Assembly (NCBI GenBank): GCA_030867875.1
Contig: JAOWCC010001634.1
Span: 99,117,321 to 99,181,320, forward strand
Source: Actinernus sp. WN-2022
Lineage: Eukaryota; Cnidaria; Anthozoa; Actiniaria; Actinernidae
Direction of reading: 5' to 3'
DNA: 64,000 nucleotides
The translations under genes were made by a program, and so were the position numbers. The notes under the pieces were generated by a model, which made no database searches, was not told the origin of the DNA, and saw nothing but the letters and a program-made list of their open reading frames with translations. Positions 14,001 to 29,000 of the stretch are shown one piece after another (the first letter of the stretch is position 1; every line of letters begins with the position of its first letter).

Positions 14001-17000
14001 ATCTTCAAAGTGGCGCCATTTCTCGAGCTTTTGATGGATTTCGATGTACTACACGTCAAAACAACGGTCTCTTCCAGTACTTTAAGACTAGCGTGCCAGT
14101 TTTGCCGTATTTGGAGTAGAAAACCCGAAAATGTGGTTTTTGTAAGCTAACCTGAATCTCTCAAAGTTACTTGTGTACCCTAAAATCTTCAAAGTGGCGC
14201 CATTTCTCGAGCTTTTGATGGATTTCGATGTACTACACGTCAAAACAACGGTCTCTTCCAGTACTTTAAGACTAGCGTGCCAGTTTTGCCGTATTTGGAG
14301 TAGAAAACCCGAAAATGTGGTTTTTGTAAGCTAACCTGAATCTCTCAAAGTTACTTGTGTACCCTAAAATCTTCAAAGTGGCGCCATTTCTCGAGCTTTT
14401 GATGGATTTCGATGTACTACACGTCAAAACAACGGTCTCTTCCAGTACTTTAAGACTAGCGTGCCAGTTTTGCCGTATTTGGAGTAGAAAACCCGAAAAT
14501 GTGGTTTTTGTAAGCTAACCTGAATCTCTCAAAGTTACTTGTGTACCCTAAAATCTTCAAAGTGGCGCCATTTCTCGAGCTTTTGATGGATTTCGATGCA
14601 CTATACGGCAATACAACGTTCTCTTAATGTAGATTGCGTTTAGTGGATGGAAGTTTCCTGTATTTTGAGTAACAATACCAGAAAATGGCCTTTTTCTAAC
14701 CTAAGCATAACCTCTAGGTCTCAAATAAAGAAATTATGGGATGGATCTAAGTCAAGTCAATTATGGGATAGAAAGGCCAGAAAAGTCTTCAACTGTCATT
14801 TGCCCTTTCAAGAAAACGGCAAAAACACGAGTTACTGGCTTTTAAAGCTTAAAGGCACACAAGATCTAGCATGTTTTCACAAAAGGGGGTGTTAGGTTCA
14901 AAGGCTCCTTTTGTGAAAACATGCTAGATCTTGTGTACCTTACAATCTTCAAAGTGGCGCCATTTCTCGAGCTTTTGATGGATTTCGATGTACTACACGT
15001 CAAAACAACGGTCTCTTCCAGTACTTTAAGACTAGCGTGCCAGTTTTGCCGTATTTGGAGTAGAAAACCCGAAAATGTGGTTTTTGTAAGCTAACCTGAA
15101 TCTCTCAAAGTTACTTGTGTACCCTAAAATCTTCAAAGTGGCGCCATTTCTCGAGCTTTTGATGGATTTCGATGTACTACACGTCAAAACAACGGTCTCT
15201 TCCAGTACTTTAAGACTAGCGTGCCAGTTTTGCCGTATTTGGAGTAGAAAACCCGAAAATGTGGTTTTTGTAAGCTAACCTGAATCTCTCAAAGTTACTT
15301 GTGTACCCTAAAATCTTCAAAGTGGCGCCATTTCTCGAGCTTTTGATGGATTTCGATGTACTACACGTCAAAACAACGGTCTCTTCCAGTACTTTAAGAC
15401 TAGCGTGCCAGTTTTGCCGTATTTGGAGTAGAAAACCCGAAAATGTGGTTTTTGTAAGCTAACCTGAATCTCTCAAAGTTACTTGTGTACCCTAAAATCT
15501 TCAAAGTGGCGCCATTTCTCGAGCTTTTGATGGATTTCGATGTACTACACGTCAAAACAACGGTCTCTTCCAGTACTTTAAGACTAGCGTGCCAGTTTTG
15601 CCGTATTTGGAGTAGAAAACCCGAAAATGTGGTTTTTGTAAGCTAACCTGAATCTCTCAAAGTTACTTGTGTACCCTAAAATCTTCAAAGTGGCGCCATT
15701 TCTCGAGCTTTTGATGGATTTCGATGTACTACACGTCAAAACAACGGTCTCTTCCAGTACTTTAAGACTAGCGTGCCAGTTTTGCCGTATTTGGAGTAGA
15801 AAACCCGAAAATGTGGTTTTTGTAAGCTAACCTGAATCTCTCAAAGTTACTTGTGTACCCTAAAATCTTCAAAGTGGCGCCATTTCTCGAGCTTTTGATG
15901 GATTTCGATGCACTATACGGCAATACAACGTTCTCTTAATGTAGATTGCGTTTAGTGGATGGAAGTTTCCTGTATTTTGAGTAACAATACCAGAAAATGG
16001 CCTTTTTCTAACCTAAGCATAACCTCTAGGTCTCAAATAAAGAAATTATGGGATGGATCTAAGTCAAGTCAATTATGGGATAGAAAGGCCAGAAAAGTCT
16101 TCAACTGTCATTTGCCCTTTCAAGAAAACGGCAAAAACACGAGTTACTGGCTTTTAAAGCTTAAAGGCACACAAGATCTAGCATGTTTTCACAAAAGGGG
16201 GTGTTAGGTTCAAAGGCTCCTTTTGTGAAAACATGCTAGATCTTGTGTACCTTACAATCTTCAAAGTGGCGCCATTTCTCGAGCTTTTGATGGATTTCGA
16301 TGTACTACACGTCAAAACAACGGTCTCTTCCAGTACTTTAAGACTAGCGTGCCAGTTTTGCCGTATTTGGAGTAGAAAACCCGAAAATGTGGTTTTTGTA
16401 AGCTAACCTGAATCTCTCAAAGTTACTTGTGTACCCTAAAATCTTCAAAGTGGCGCCATTTCTCGAGCTTTTGATGGATTTCGATGTACTACACGTCAAA
16501 ACAACGGTCTCTTCCAGTACTTTAAGACTAGCGTGCCAGTTTTGCCGTATTTGGAGTAGAAAACCCGAAAATGTGGTTTTTGTAAGCTAACCTGAATCTC
16601 TCAAAGTTACTTGTGTACCCTAAAATCTTCAAAGTGGCGCCATTTCTCGAGCTTTTGATGGATTTCGATGTACTACACGTCAAAACAACGGTCTCTTCCA
16701 GTACTTTAAGACTAGCGTGCCAGTTTTGCCGTATTTGGAGTAGAAAACCCGAAAATGTGGTTTTTGTAAGCTAACCTGAATCTCTCAAAGTTACTTGTGT
16801 ACCCTAAAATCTTCAAAGTGGCGCCATTTCTCGAGCTTTTGATGGATTTCGATGCACTATACGGCAATACAACGTTCTCTTAATGTAGATTGCGTTTAGT
16901 GGATGGAAGTTTCCTGTATTTTGAGTAACAATACCAGAAAATGGCCTTTTTCTAACCTAAGCATAACCTCTAGGTCTCAAATAAAGAAATTATGGGATGG

Positions 17001-20000
17001 ATCTAAGTCAAGTCAATTATGGGATAGAAAGGCCAGAAAAGTCTTCAACTGTCATTTGCCCTTTCAAGAAAACGGCAAAAACACGAGTTACTGGCTTTTA
17101 AAGCTTAAAGGCACACAAGATCTAGCATGTTTTCACAAAAGGGGGTGTTAGGTTCAAAGGCTCCTTTTGTGAAAACATGCTAGATCTTGTGTACCTTACA
17201 ATCTTCAAAGTGGCGCCATTTCTCGAGCTTTTGATGGATTTCGATGTACTACACGTCAAAACAACGGTCTCTTCCAGTACTTTAAGACTAGCGTGCCAGT
17301 TTTGCCGTATTTGGAGTAGAAAACCCGAAAATGTGGTTTTTGTAAGCTAACCTGAATCTCTCAAAGTTACTTGTGTACCCTAAAATCTTCAAAGTGGCGC
17401 CATTTCTCGAGCTTTTGATGGATTTCGATGTACTACACGTCAAAACAACGGTCTCTTCCAGTACTTTAAGACTAGCGTGCCAGTTTTGCCGTATTTGGAG
17501 TAGAAAACCCGAAAATGTGGTTTTTGTAAGCTAACCTGAATCTCTCAAAGTTACTTGTGTACCCTAAAATCTTCAAAGTGGCGCCATTTCTCGAGCTTTT
17601 GATGGATTTCGATGTACTACACGTCAAAACAACGGTCTCTTCCAGTACTTTAAGACTAGCGTGCCAGTTTTGCCGTATTTGGAGTAGAAAACCCGAAAAT
17701 GTGGTTTTTGTAAGCTAACCTGAATCTCTCAAAGTTACTTGTGTACCCTAAAATCTTCAAAGTGGCGCCATTTCTCGAGCTTTTGATGGATTTCGATGTA
17801 CTACACGTCAAAACAACGGTCTCTTCCAGTACTTTAAGACTAGCGTGCCAGTTTTGCCGTATTTGGAGTAGAAAACCCGAAAATGTGGTTTTTGTAAGCT
17901 AACCTGAATCTCTCAAAGTTACTTGTGTACCCTAAAATCTTCAAAGTGGCGCCATTTCTCGAGCTTTTGATGGATTTCGATGTACTACACGTCAAAACAA
18001 CGGTCTCTTCCAGTACTTTAAGACTAGCGTGCCAGTTTTGCCGTATTTGGAGTAGAAAACCCGAAAATGTGGTTTTTGTAAGCTAACCTGAATCTCTCAA
18101 AGTTACTTGTGTACCCTAAAATCTTCAAAGTGGCGCCATTTCTCGAGCTTTTGATGGATTTCGATGTACTACACGTCAAAACAACGGTCTCTTCCAGTAC
18201 TTTAAGACTAGCGTGCTAGTTTTGCCGTATTTGGAGTAGAAAACCCGAAAATGTGGTTTTTGTAAGCTAACCTGAATCTCTCAAAGTTACTTGTGTACCC
18301 TAAAATCTTCAAAGTGGCGCCATTTCTCGAGCTTTTGATGGATTTCGATGCACTATACGGCAATACAACGTTCTCTTAATGTAGATTGCGTTTAGTGGAT
18401 GGAAGTTTCCTGTATTTTGAGTAACAATACCAGAAAATGGCCTTTTTCTAACCTAAGCATAACCTCTAGGTCTCAAATAAAGAAATTATGGGATGGATCT
18501 AAGTCAAGTCAATTATGGGATAGAAAGGCCAGAAAAGTCTTCAACTGTCATTTGCCCTTTCAAGAAAACGGCAAAAACACGAGTTACTGGCTTTTAAAGC
18601 TTAAAGGCACACAAGATCTAGCATGTTTTCACAAAAGGGGGTGTTAGGTTCAAAGGCTCCTTTTGTGAAAACATGCTAGATCTTGTGTACCTTACAATCT
18701 TCAAAGTGGCGCCATTTCTCGAGCTTTTGATGGATTTCGATGTACTACACGTCAAAACAACGGTCTCTTCCAGTACTTTAAGACTAGCGTGCCAGTTTTG
18801 CCGTATTTGGAGTAGAAAACCCGAAAATGTGGTTTTTGTAAGCTAACCTGAATCTCTCAAAGTTACTTGTGTACCCTAAAATCTTCAAAGTGGCGCCATT
18901 TCTCGAGCTTTTGATGGATTTCGATGTACTACACGTCAAAACAACGGTCTCTTCCAGTACTTTAAGACTAGCATGCCAGTTTTGCCGTATTTGGAGTAGA
19001 AAACCCGAAAATGTGGTTTTTGTAAGCTAACCTGAATCTCTCAAAGTTACTTGTGTACCCTAAAATCTTCAAAGTGGCGCCATTTCTCGAGCTTTTGATG
19101 GATTTCGATGTACTACACGTCAAAACAACGGTCTCTTCCAGTACTTTAAGACTAGCGTGCCAGTTTTGCCGTATTTGGAGTAGAAAACCCGAAAATGTGG
19201 TTTTTGTAAGCTAACCTGAATCTCTCAAAGTTACTTGTGTACCCTAAAATCTTCAAAGTGGCGCCATTTCTCGAGCTTTTGATGGATTTCGATGTACTAC
19301 ACGTCAAAACAACGGTCTCTTCCAGTACTTTAAGACTAGCGTGCCAGTTTTGCCGTATTTGGAGTAGAAAACCCGAAAATGTGGTTTTTGTAAGCTAACC
19401 TGAATCTCTCAAAGTTACTTGTGTACCCTAAAATCTTCAAAGTGGCGCCATTTCTCGAGCTTTTGATGGATTTCGATGCACTATACGGCAATACAACGTT
19501 CTCTTAATGTAGATTGCGTTTAGTGGATGGAAGTTTCCTGTATTTTGAGTAACAATACCAGAAAATGGCCTTTTTCTAACCTAAGCATAACCTCTAGGTC
19601 TCAAATAAAGAAATTATGGGATGGATCTAAGTCAAGTCAATTATGGGATAGAAAGGCCAGAAAAGTCTTCAACTGTCATTTGCCCTTTCAAGAAAACGGC
19701 AAAAACACGAGTTACTGGCTTTTAAAGCTTAAAGGCACACAAGATCTAGCATGTTTTCACAAAAGGGGGTGTTAGGTTCAAAGGCTCCTTTTGTGAAAAC
19801 ATGCTAGATCTTGTGTACCTTACAATCTTCAAAGTGGCGCCATTTCTCGAGCTTTTGATGGATTTCGATGTACTACACGTCAAAACAACGGTCTCTTCCA
19901 GTACTTTAAGACTAGCGTGCCAGTTTTGCCGTATTTGGAGTAGAAAACCCGAAAATGTGGTTTTTGTAAGCTAACCTGAATCTCTCAAAGTTACTTGTGT

Positions 20001-23000
20001 ACCCTAAAATCTTCAAAGTGGCGCCATTTCTCGAGCTTTTGATGGATTTCGATGTACTACACGTCAAAACAACGGTCTCTTCCAGTACTTTAAGACTAGC
20101 GTGCCAGTTTTGCCGTATTTGGAGTAGAAAACCCGAAAATGTGGTTTTTGTAAGCTAACCTGAATCTCTCAAAGTTACTTGTGTACCCTAAAATCTTCAA
20201 AGTGGCGCCATTTCTCGAGCTTTTGATGGATTTCGATGTACTACACGTCAAAACAACGGTCTCTTCCAGTACTTTAAGACTAGCGTGCCAGTTTTGCCGT
20301 ATTTGGAGTAGAAAACCCGAAAATGTGGTTTTTGTAAGCTAACCTGAATCTCTCAAAGTTACTTGTGTACCCTAAAATCTTCAAAGTGGCGCCATTTCTC
20401 GAGCTTTTGATGGATTTCGATGTACTACACGTCAAAACAACGGTCTCTTCCAGTACTTTAAGACTAGCGTGCCAGTTTTGCCGTATTTGGAGTAGAAAAC
20501 CCGAAAATGTGGTTTTTGTAAGCTAACCTGAATCTCTCAAAGTTACTTGTGTACCCTAAAATCTTCAAAGTGGCGCCATTTCTCGAGCTTTTGATGGATT
20601 TCGATGCACTATACGGCAATACAACGTTCTCTTAATGTAGATTGCGTTTAGTGGATGGAAGTTTCCTGTATTTTGAGTAACAATACCAGAAAATGGCCTT
20701 TTTCTAACCTAAGCATAACCTCTAGGTCTCAAATAAAGAAATTATGGGATGGATCTAAGTCAAGTCAATTATGGGATAGAAAGGCCAGAAAAGTCTTCAA
20801 CTGTCATTTGCCCTTTCAAGAAAACGGCAAAAACACGAGTTACTGGCTTTTAAAGCTTAAAGGCACACAAGATCTAGCATGTTTTCACAAAAGGGGGTGT
20901 TAGGTTCAAAGGCTCCTTTTGTGAAAACATGCTAGATCTTGTGTACCTTACAATCTTCAAAGTGGCGCCATTTCTCGAGCTTTTGATGGATTTCGATGTA
21001 CTACACGTCAAAACAACGGTCTCTTCCAGTACTTTAAGACTAGCGTGCCAGTTTTGCCGTATTTGGAGTAGAAAACCCGAAAATGTGGTTTTTGTAAGCT
21101 AACCTGAATCTCTCAAAGTTACTTGTGTACCCTAAAATCTTCAAAGTGGCGCCATTTCTCGAGCTTTTGATGGATTTCGATGTACTACACGTCAAAACAA
21201 CGGTCTCTTCCAGTACTTTAAGACTAGCGTGCCAGTTTTGCCGTATTTGGAGTAGAAAACCCGAAAATGTGGTTTTTGTAAGCTAACCTGAATCTCTCAA
21301 AGTTACTTGTGTACCCTAAAATCTTCAAAGTGGCGCCATTTCTCGAGCTTTTGATGGATTTCGATGTACTACACGTCAAAACAACGGTCTCTTCCAGTAC
21401 TTTAAGACTAGCGTGCCAGTTTTGCCGTATTTGGAGTAGAAAACCCGAAAATGTGGTTTTTGTAAGCTAACCTGAATCTCTCAAAGTTACTTGTGTACCC
21501 TAAAATCTTCAAAGTGGCGCCATTTCTCGAGCTTTTGATGGATTTCGATGTACTACACGTCAAAACAACGGTCTCTTCCAGTACTTTAAGACTAGCGTGC
21601 CAGTTTTGCCGTATTTGGAGTAGAAAACCCGAAAATGTGGTTTTTGTAAGCTAACCTGAATCTCTCAAAGTTACTTGTGTACCCTAAAATCTTCAAAGTG
21701 GCGCCATTTCTCGAGCTTTTGATGGATTTCGATGTACTACACGTCAAAACAACGGTCTCTTCCAGTACTTTAAGACTAGCGTGCCAGTTTTGCCGTATTT
21801 GGAGTAGAAAACCCGAAAATGTGGTTTTTGTAAGCTAACCTGAATCTCTCAAAGTTACTTGTGTACCCTAAAATCTTCAAAGTGGCGCCATTTCTCGAGC
21901 TTTTGATGGATTTCGATGCACTATACGGCAATACAACGTTCTCTTAATGTAGATTGCGTTTAGTGGATGGAAGTTTCCTGTATTTTGAGTAACAATACCA
22001 GAAAATGGCCTTTTTCTAACCTAAGCATAACCTCTAGGTCTCAAATAAAGAAATTATGGGATGGATCTAAGTCAAGTCAATTATGGGATAGAAAGGCCAG
22101 AAAAGTCTTCAACTGTCATTTGCCCTTTCAAGAAAACGGCAAAAACACGAGTTACTGGCTTTTAAAGCTTAAAGGCACACAAGATCTAGCATGTTTTCAC
22201 AAAAGGGGGTGTTAGGTTCAAAGGCTCCTTTTGTGAAAACATGCTAGATCTTGTGTACCTTACAATCTTCAAAGTGGCGCCATTTCTCGAGCTTTTGATG
22301 GATTTCGATGTACTACACGTCAAAACAACGGTCTCTTCCAGTACTTTAAGACTAGCGTGCCAGTTTTGCCGTATTTGGAGTAGAAAACCCGAAAATGTGG
22401 TTTTTGTAAGCTAACCTGAATCTCTCAAAGTTACTTGTGTACCCTAAAATCTTCAAAGTGGCGCCATTTCTCGAGCTTTTGATGGATTTCGATGTACTAC
22501 ACGTCAAAACAACGGTCTCTTCCAGTACTTTAAGACTAGCGTGCCAGTTTTGCCGTATTTGGAGTAGAAAACCCGAAAATGTGGTTTTTGTAAGCTAACC
22601 TGAATCTCTCAAAGTTACTTGTGTACCCTAAAATCTTCAAAGTGGCGCCATTTCTCGAGCTTTTGATGGATTTCGATGTACTACACGTCAAAACAACGGT
22701 CTCTTCCAGTACTTTAAGACTAGCGTGCCAGTTTTGCCGTATTTGGAGTAGAAAACCCGAAAATGTGGTTTTTGTAAGCTAACCTGAATCTCTCAAAGTT
22801 ACTTGTGTACCCTAAAATCTTCAAAGTGGCGCCATTTCTCGAGCTTTTGATGGATTTCGATGTACTACACGTCAAAACAACGGTCTCTTCCAGTACTTTA
22901 AGACTAGCGTGCCAGTTTTGCCGTATTTGGAGTAGAAAACCCGAAAATGTGGTTTTTGTAAGCTAACCTGAATCTCTCAAAGTTACTTGTGTACCCTAAA

Positions 23001-23095
23001 ATCTTCAAAGTGGCGCCATTTCTCGAGCTTTTGATGGATTTCGATGCACTATACGGCAATACAACGTTCTCTTAATGTAGATTGCGTTTAGTGGA
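8087..23095 (+). repeat. Satellite sub-domain with expanded 184-bp runs
   Basis: In this part of the array most runs have 4-7 A monomers, giving units of 1680, 1128, 1496, 1128, 1128, 1312, 944, 1496, 1128, 1128, 1312 and 1128 bp. The flanking parts are almost uniformly 944 bp, apart from one contracted 576-bp unit at 6567-7143. Whole-monomer differences fit unequal exchange or slippage within A runs while the B/C segment stays single-copy per unit. Confidence 0.9.
10895..21967 (+). repeat. Third-order 6008-bp duplication inside the satellite
   Basis: The run of unit lengths 1496-1128-1128-1312 occurs at 10895-15959 and again at 16903-21967, an offset of 6008 bp. A rare C-to-T variant (GTGCTAG in place of GTGCCAG) sits at 12209 and 18217, also exactly 6008 bp apart, both in the last A monomer before B. 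The same variant at 9585 ends the 1680-bp unit. Shared length pattern plus shared marker supports a block duplication or conversion of several units at once. Confidence 0.85.
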
Positions 23096-26000
23096 TGGAA
23101 GTTTCCTGTATTTTGAGTAACAATACCAGAAAATGGCCTTTTTCTAACCTAAGCATAACCTCTAGGTCTCAAATAAAGAAATTATGGGATGGATCTAAGT
23201 CAAGTCAATTATGGGATAGAAAGGCCAGAAAAGTCTTCAACTGTCATTTGCCCTTTCAAGAAAACGGCAAAAACACGAGTTACTGGCTTTTAAAGCTTAA
23301 AGGCACACAAGATCTAGCATGTTTTCACAAAAGGGGGTGTTAGGTTCAAAGGCTCCTTTTGTGAAAACATGCTAGATCTTGTGTACCTTACAATCTTCAA
23401 AGTGGCGCCATTTCTCGAGCTTTTGATGGATTTCGATGTACTACACGTCAAAACAACGGTCTCTTCCAGTACTTTAAGACTAGCGTGCCAGTTTTGCCGT
23501 ATTTGGAGTAGAAAACCCGAAAATGTGGTTTTTGTAAGCTAACCTGAATCTCTCAAAGTTACTTGTGTACCCTAAAATCTTCAAAGTGGCGCCATTTCTC
23601 GAGCTTTTGATGGATTTCGATGTACTACACGTCAAAACAACGGTCTCTTCCAGTACTTTAAGACTAGCGTGCCAGTTTTGCCGTATTTGGAGTAGAAAAC
23701 CCGAAAATGTGGTTTTTGTAAGCTAACCTGAATCTCTCAAAGTTACTTGTGTACCCTAAAATCTTCAAAGTGGCGCCATTTCTCGAGCTTTTGATGGATT
23801 TCGATGTACTACACGTCAAAACAACGGTCTCTTCCAGTACTTTAAGACTAGCGTGCCAGTTTTGCCGTATTTGGAGTAGAAAACCCGAAAATGTGGTTTT
23901 TGTAAGCTAACCTGAATCTCTCAAAGTTACTTGTGTACCCTAAAATCTTCAAAGTGGCGCCATTTCTCGAGCTTTTGATGGATTTCGATGCACTATACGG
24001 CAATACAACGTTCTCTTAATGTAGATTGCGTTTAGTGGATGGAAGTTTCCTGTATTTTGAGTAACAATACCAGAAAATGGCCTTTTTCTAACCTAAGCAT
24101 AACCTCTAGGTCTCAAATAAAGAAATTATGGGATGGATCTAAGTCAAGTCAATTATGGGATAGAAAGGCCAGAAAAGTCTTCAACTGTCATTTGCCCTTT
24201 CAAGAAAACGGCAAAAACACGAGTTACTGGCTTTTAAAGCTTAAAGGCACACAAGATCTAGCATGTTTTCACAAAAGGGGGTGTTAGGTTCAAAGGCTCC
24301 TTTTGTGAAAACATGCTAGATCTTGTGTACCTTACAATCTTCAAAGTGGCGCCATTTCTCGAGCTTTTGATGGATTTCGATGTACTACACGTCAAAACAA
24401 CGGTCTCTTCCAGTACTTTAAGACTAGCGTGCCAGTTTTGCCGTATTTGGAGTAGAAAACCCGAAAATGTGGTTTTTGTAAGCTAACCTGAATCTCTCAA
24501 AGTTACTTGTGTACCCTAAAATCTTCAAAGTGGCGCCATTTCTCGAGCTTTTGATGGATTTCGATGTACTACACGTCAAAACAACGGTCTCTTCCAGTAC
24601 TTTAAGACTAGCGTGCCAGTTTTGCCGTATTTGGAGTAGAAAACCCGAAAATGTGGTTTTTGTAAGCTAACCTGAATCTCTCAAAGTTACTTGTGTACCC
24701 TAAAATCTTCAAAGTGGCGCCATTTCTCGAGCTTTTGATGGATTTCGATGTACTACACGTCAAAACAACGGTCTCTTCCAGTACTTTAAGACTAGCGTGC
24801 CAGTTTTGCCGTATTTGGAGTAGAAAACCCGAAAATGTGGTTTTTGTAAGCTAACCTGAATCTCTCAAAGTTACTTGTGTACCCTAAAATCTTCAAAGTG
24901 GCGCCATTTCTCGAGCTTTTGATGGATTTCGATGCACTATACGGCAATACAACGTTCTCTTAATGTAGATTGCGTTTAGTGGATGGAAGTTTCCTGTATT
25001 TTGAGTAACAATACCAGAAAATGGCCTTTTTCTAACCTAAGCATAACCTCTAGGTCTCAAATAAAGAAATTATGGGATGGATCTAAGTCAAGTCAATTAT
25101 GGGATAGAAAGGCCAGAAAAGTCTTCAACTGTCATTTGCCCTTTCAAGAAAACGGCAAAAACACGAGTTACTGGCTTTTAAAGCTTAAAGGCACACAAGA
25201 TCTAGCATGTTTTCACAAAAGGGGGTGTTAGGTTCAAAGGCTCCTTTTGTGAAAACATGCTAGATCTTGTGTACCTTACAATCTTCAAAGTGGCGCCATT
25301 TCTCGAGCTTTTGATGGATTTCGATGTACTACACGTCAAAACAACGGTCTCTTCCAGTACTTTAAGACTAGCGTGCCAGTTTTGCCGTATTTGGAGTAGA
25401 AAACCCGAAAATGTGGTTTTTGTAAGCTAACCTGAATCTCTCAAAGTTACTTGTGTACCCTAAAATCTTCAAAGTGGCGCCATTTCTCGAGCTTTTGATG
25501 GATTTCGATGTACTACACGTCAAAACAACGGTCTCTTCCAGTACTTTAAGACTAGCGTGCCAGTTTTGCCGTATTTGGAGTAGAAAACCCGAAAATGTGG
25601 TTTTTGTAAGCTAACCTGAATCTCTCAAAGTTACTTGTGTACCCTAAAATCTTCAAAGTGGCGCCATTTCTCGAGCTTTTGATGGATTTCGATGTACTAC
25701 ACGTCAAAACAACGGTCTCTTCCAGTACTTTAAGACTAGCGTGCCAGTTTTGCCGTATTTGGAGTAGAAAACCCGAAAATGTGGTTTTTGTAAGCTAACC
25801 TGAATCTCTCAAAGTTACTTGTGTACCCTAAAATCTTCAAAGTGGCGCCATTTCTCGAGCTTTTGATGGATTTCGATGCACTATACGGCAATACAACGTT
25901 CTCTTAATGTAGATTGCGTTTAGTGGATGGAAGTTTCCTGTATTTTGAGTAACAATACCAGAAAATGGCCTTTTTCTAACCTAAGCATAACCTCTAGGTC

Positions 26001-29000
26001 TCAAATAAAGAAATTATGGGATGGATCTAAGTCAAGTCAATTATGGGATAGAAAGGCCAGAAAAGTCTTCAACTGTCATTTGCCCTTTCAAGAAAACGGC
26101 AAAAACACGAGTTACTGGCTTTTAAAGCTTAAAGGCACACAAGATCTAGCATGTTTTCACAAAAGGGGGTGTTAGGTTCAAAGGCTCCTTTTGTGAAAAC
26201 ATGCTAGATCTTGTGTACCTTACAATCTTCAAAGTGGCGCCATTTCTCGAGCTTTTGATGGATTTCGATGTACTACACGTCAAAACAACGGTCTCTTCCA
26301 GTACTTTAAGACTAGCGTGCCAGTTTTGCCGTATTTGGAGTAGAAAACCCGAAAATGTGGTTTTTGTAAGCTAACCTGAATCTCTCAAAGTTACTTGTGT
26401 ACCCTAAAATCTTCAAAGTGGCGCCATTTCTCGAGCTTTTGATGGATTTCGATGTACTACACGTCAAAACAACGGTCTCTTCCAGTACTTTAAGACTAGC
26501 GTGCCAGTTTTGCCGTATTTGGAGTAGAAAACCCGAAAATGTGGTTTTTGTAAGCTAACCTGAATCTCTCAAAGTTACTTGTGTACCCTAAAATCTTCAA
26601 AGTGGCGCCATTTCTCGAGCTTTTGATGGATTTCGATGTACTACACGTCAAAACAACGGTCTCTTCCAGTACTTTAATACTAGCGTGCCAGTTTTGCCGT
26701 ATTTGGAGTAGAAAACCCGAAAATGTGGTTTTTGTAAGCTAACCTGAATCTCTCAAAGTTACTTGTGTACCCTAAAATCTTCAAAGTGGCGCCATTTCTC
26801 GAGCTTTTGATGGATTTCGATGCACTATACGGCAATACAACGTTCTCTTAATGTAGATTGCGTTTAGTGGATGGAAGTTTCCTGTATTTTGAGTAACAAT
26901 ACCAGAAAATGGCCTTTTTCTAACCTAAGCATAACCTCTAGGTCTCAAATAAAGAAATTATGGGATGGATCTAAGTCAAGTCAATTATGGGATAGAAAGG
27001 CCAGAAAAGTCTTCAACTGTCATTTGCCCTTTCAAGAAAACGGCAAAAACACGAGTTACTGGCTTTTAAAGCTTAAAGGCACACAAGATCTAGCATGTTT
27101 TCACAAAAGGGGGTGTTAGGTTCAAAGGCTCCTTTTGTGAAAACATGCTAGATCTTGTGTACCTTACAATCTTCAAAGTGGCGCCATTTCTCGAGCTTTT
27201 GATGGATTTCGATGTACTACACGTCAAAACAACGGTCTCTTCCAGTACTTTAAGACTAGCGTGCCAGTTTTGCCGTATTTGGAGTAGAAAACCCGAAAAT
27301 GTGGTTTTTGTAAGCTAACCTGAATCTCTCAAAGTTACTTGTGTACCCTAAAATCTTCAAAGTGGCGCCATTTCTCGAGCTTTTGATGGATTTCGATGTA
27401 CTACACGTCAAAACAACGGTCTCTTCCAGTACTTTAAGACTAGCGTGCCAGTTTTGCCGTATTTGGAGTAGAAAACCCGAAAATGTGGTTTTTGTAAGCT
27501 AACCTGAATCTCTCAAAGTTACTTGTGTACCCTAAAATCTTCAAAGTGGCGCCATTTCTCGAGCTTTTGATGGATTTCGATGTACTACACGTCAAAACAA
27601 CGGTCTCTTCCAGTACTTTAAGACTAGCGTGCCAGTTTTGCCGTATTTGGAGTAGAAAACCCGAAAATGTGGTTTTTGTAAGCTAACCTGAATCTCTCAA
27701 AGTTACTTGTGTACCCTAAAATCTTCAAAGTGGCGCCATTTCTCGAGCTTTTGATGGATTTCGATGCACTATACGGCAATACAACGTTCTCTTAATGTAG
27801 ATTGCGTTTAGTGGATGGAAGTTTCCTGTATTTTGAGTAACAATACCAGAAAATGGCCTTTTTCTAACCTAAGCATAACCTCTAGGTCTCAAATAAAGAA
27901 ATTATGGGATGGATCTAAGTCAAGTCAATTATGGGATAGAAAGGCCAGAAAAGTCTTCAACTGTCATTTGCCCTTTCAAGAAAACGGCAAAAACACGAGT
28001 TACTGGCTTTTAAAGCTTAAAGGCACACAAGATCTAGCATGTTTTCACAAAAGGGGGTGTTAGGTTCAAAGGCTCCTTTTGTGAAAACATGCTAGATCTT
28101 GTGTACCTTACAATCTTCAAAGTGGCGCCATTTCTCGAGCTTTTGATGGATTTCGATGTACTACACGTCAAAACAACGGTCTCTTCCAGTACTTTAAGAC
28201 TAGCGTGCCAGTTTTGCCGTATTTGGAGTAGAAAACCCGAAAATGTGGTTTTTGTAAGCTAACCTGAATCTCTCAAAGTTACTTGTGTACCCTAAAATCT
28301 TCAAAGTGGCGCCATTTCTCGAGCTTTTGATGGATTTCGATGTACTACACGTCAAAACAACGGTCTCTTCCAGTACTTTAAGACTAGCGTGCCAGTTTTG
28401 CCGTATTTGGAGTAGAAAACCCGAAAATGTGGTTTTTGTAAGCTAACCTGAATCTCTCAAAGTTACTTGTGTACCCTAAAATCTTCAAAGTGGCGCCATT
28501 TCTCGAGCTTTTGATGGATTTCGATGTACTACACGTCAAAACAACGGTCTCTTCCAGTACTTTAAGACTAGCGTGCCAGTTTTGCCGTATTTGGAGTAGA
28601 AAACCCGAAAATGTGGTTTTTGTAAGCTAACCTGAATCTCTCAAAGTTACTTGTGTACCCTAAAATCTTCAAAGTGGCGCCATTTCTCGAGCTTTTGATG
28701 GATTTCGATGCACTATACGGCAATACAACGTTCTCTTAATGTAGATTGCGTTTAGTGGATGGAAGTTTCCTGTATTTTGAGTAACAATACCAGAAAATGG
28801 CCTTTTTCTAACCTAAGCATAACCTCTAGGTCTCAAATAAAGAAATTATGGGATGGATCTAAGTCAAGTCAATTATGGGATAGAAAGGCCAGAAAAGTCT
28901 TCAACTGTCATTTGCCCTTTCAAGAAAACGGCAAAAACACGAGTTACTGGCTTTTAAAGCTTAAAGGCACACAAGATCTAGCATGTTTTCACAAAAGGGG

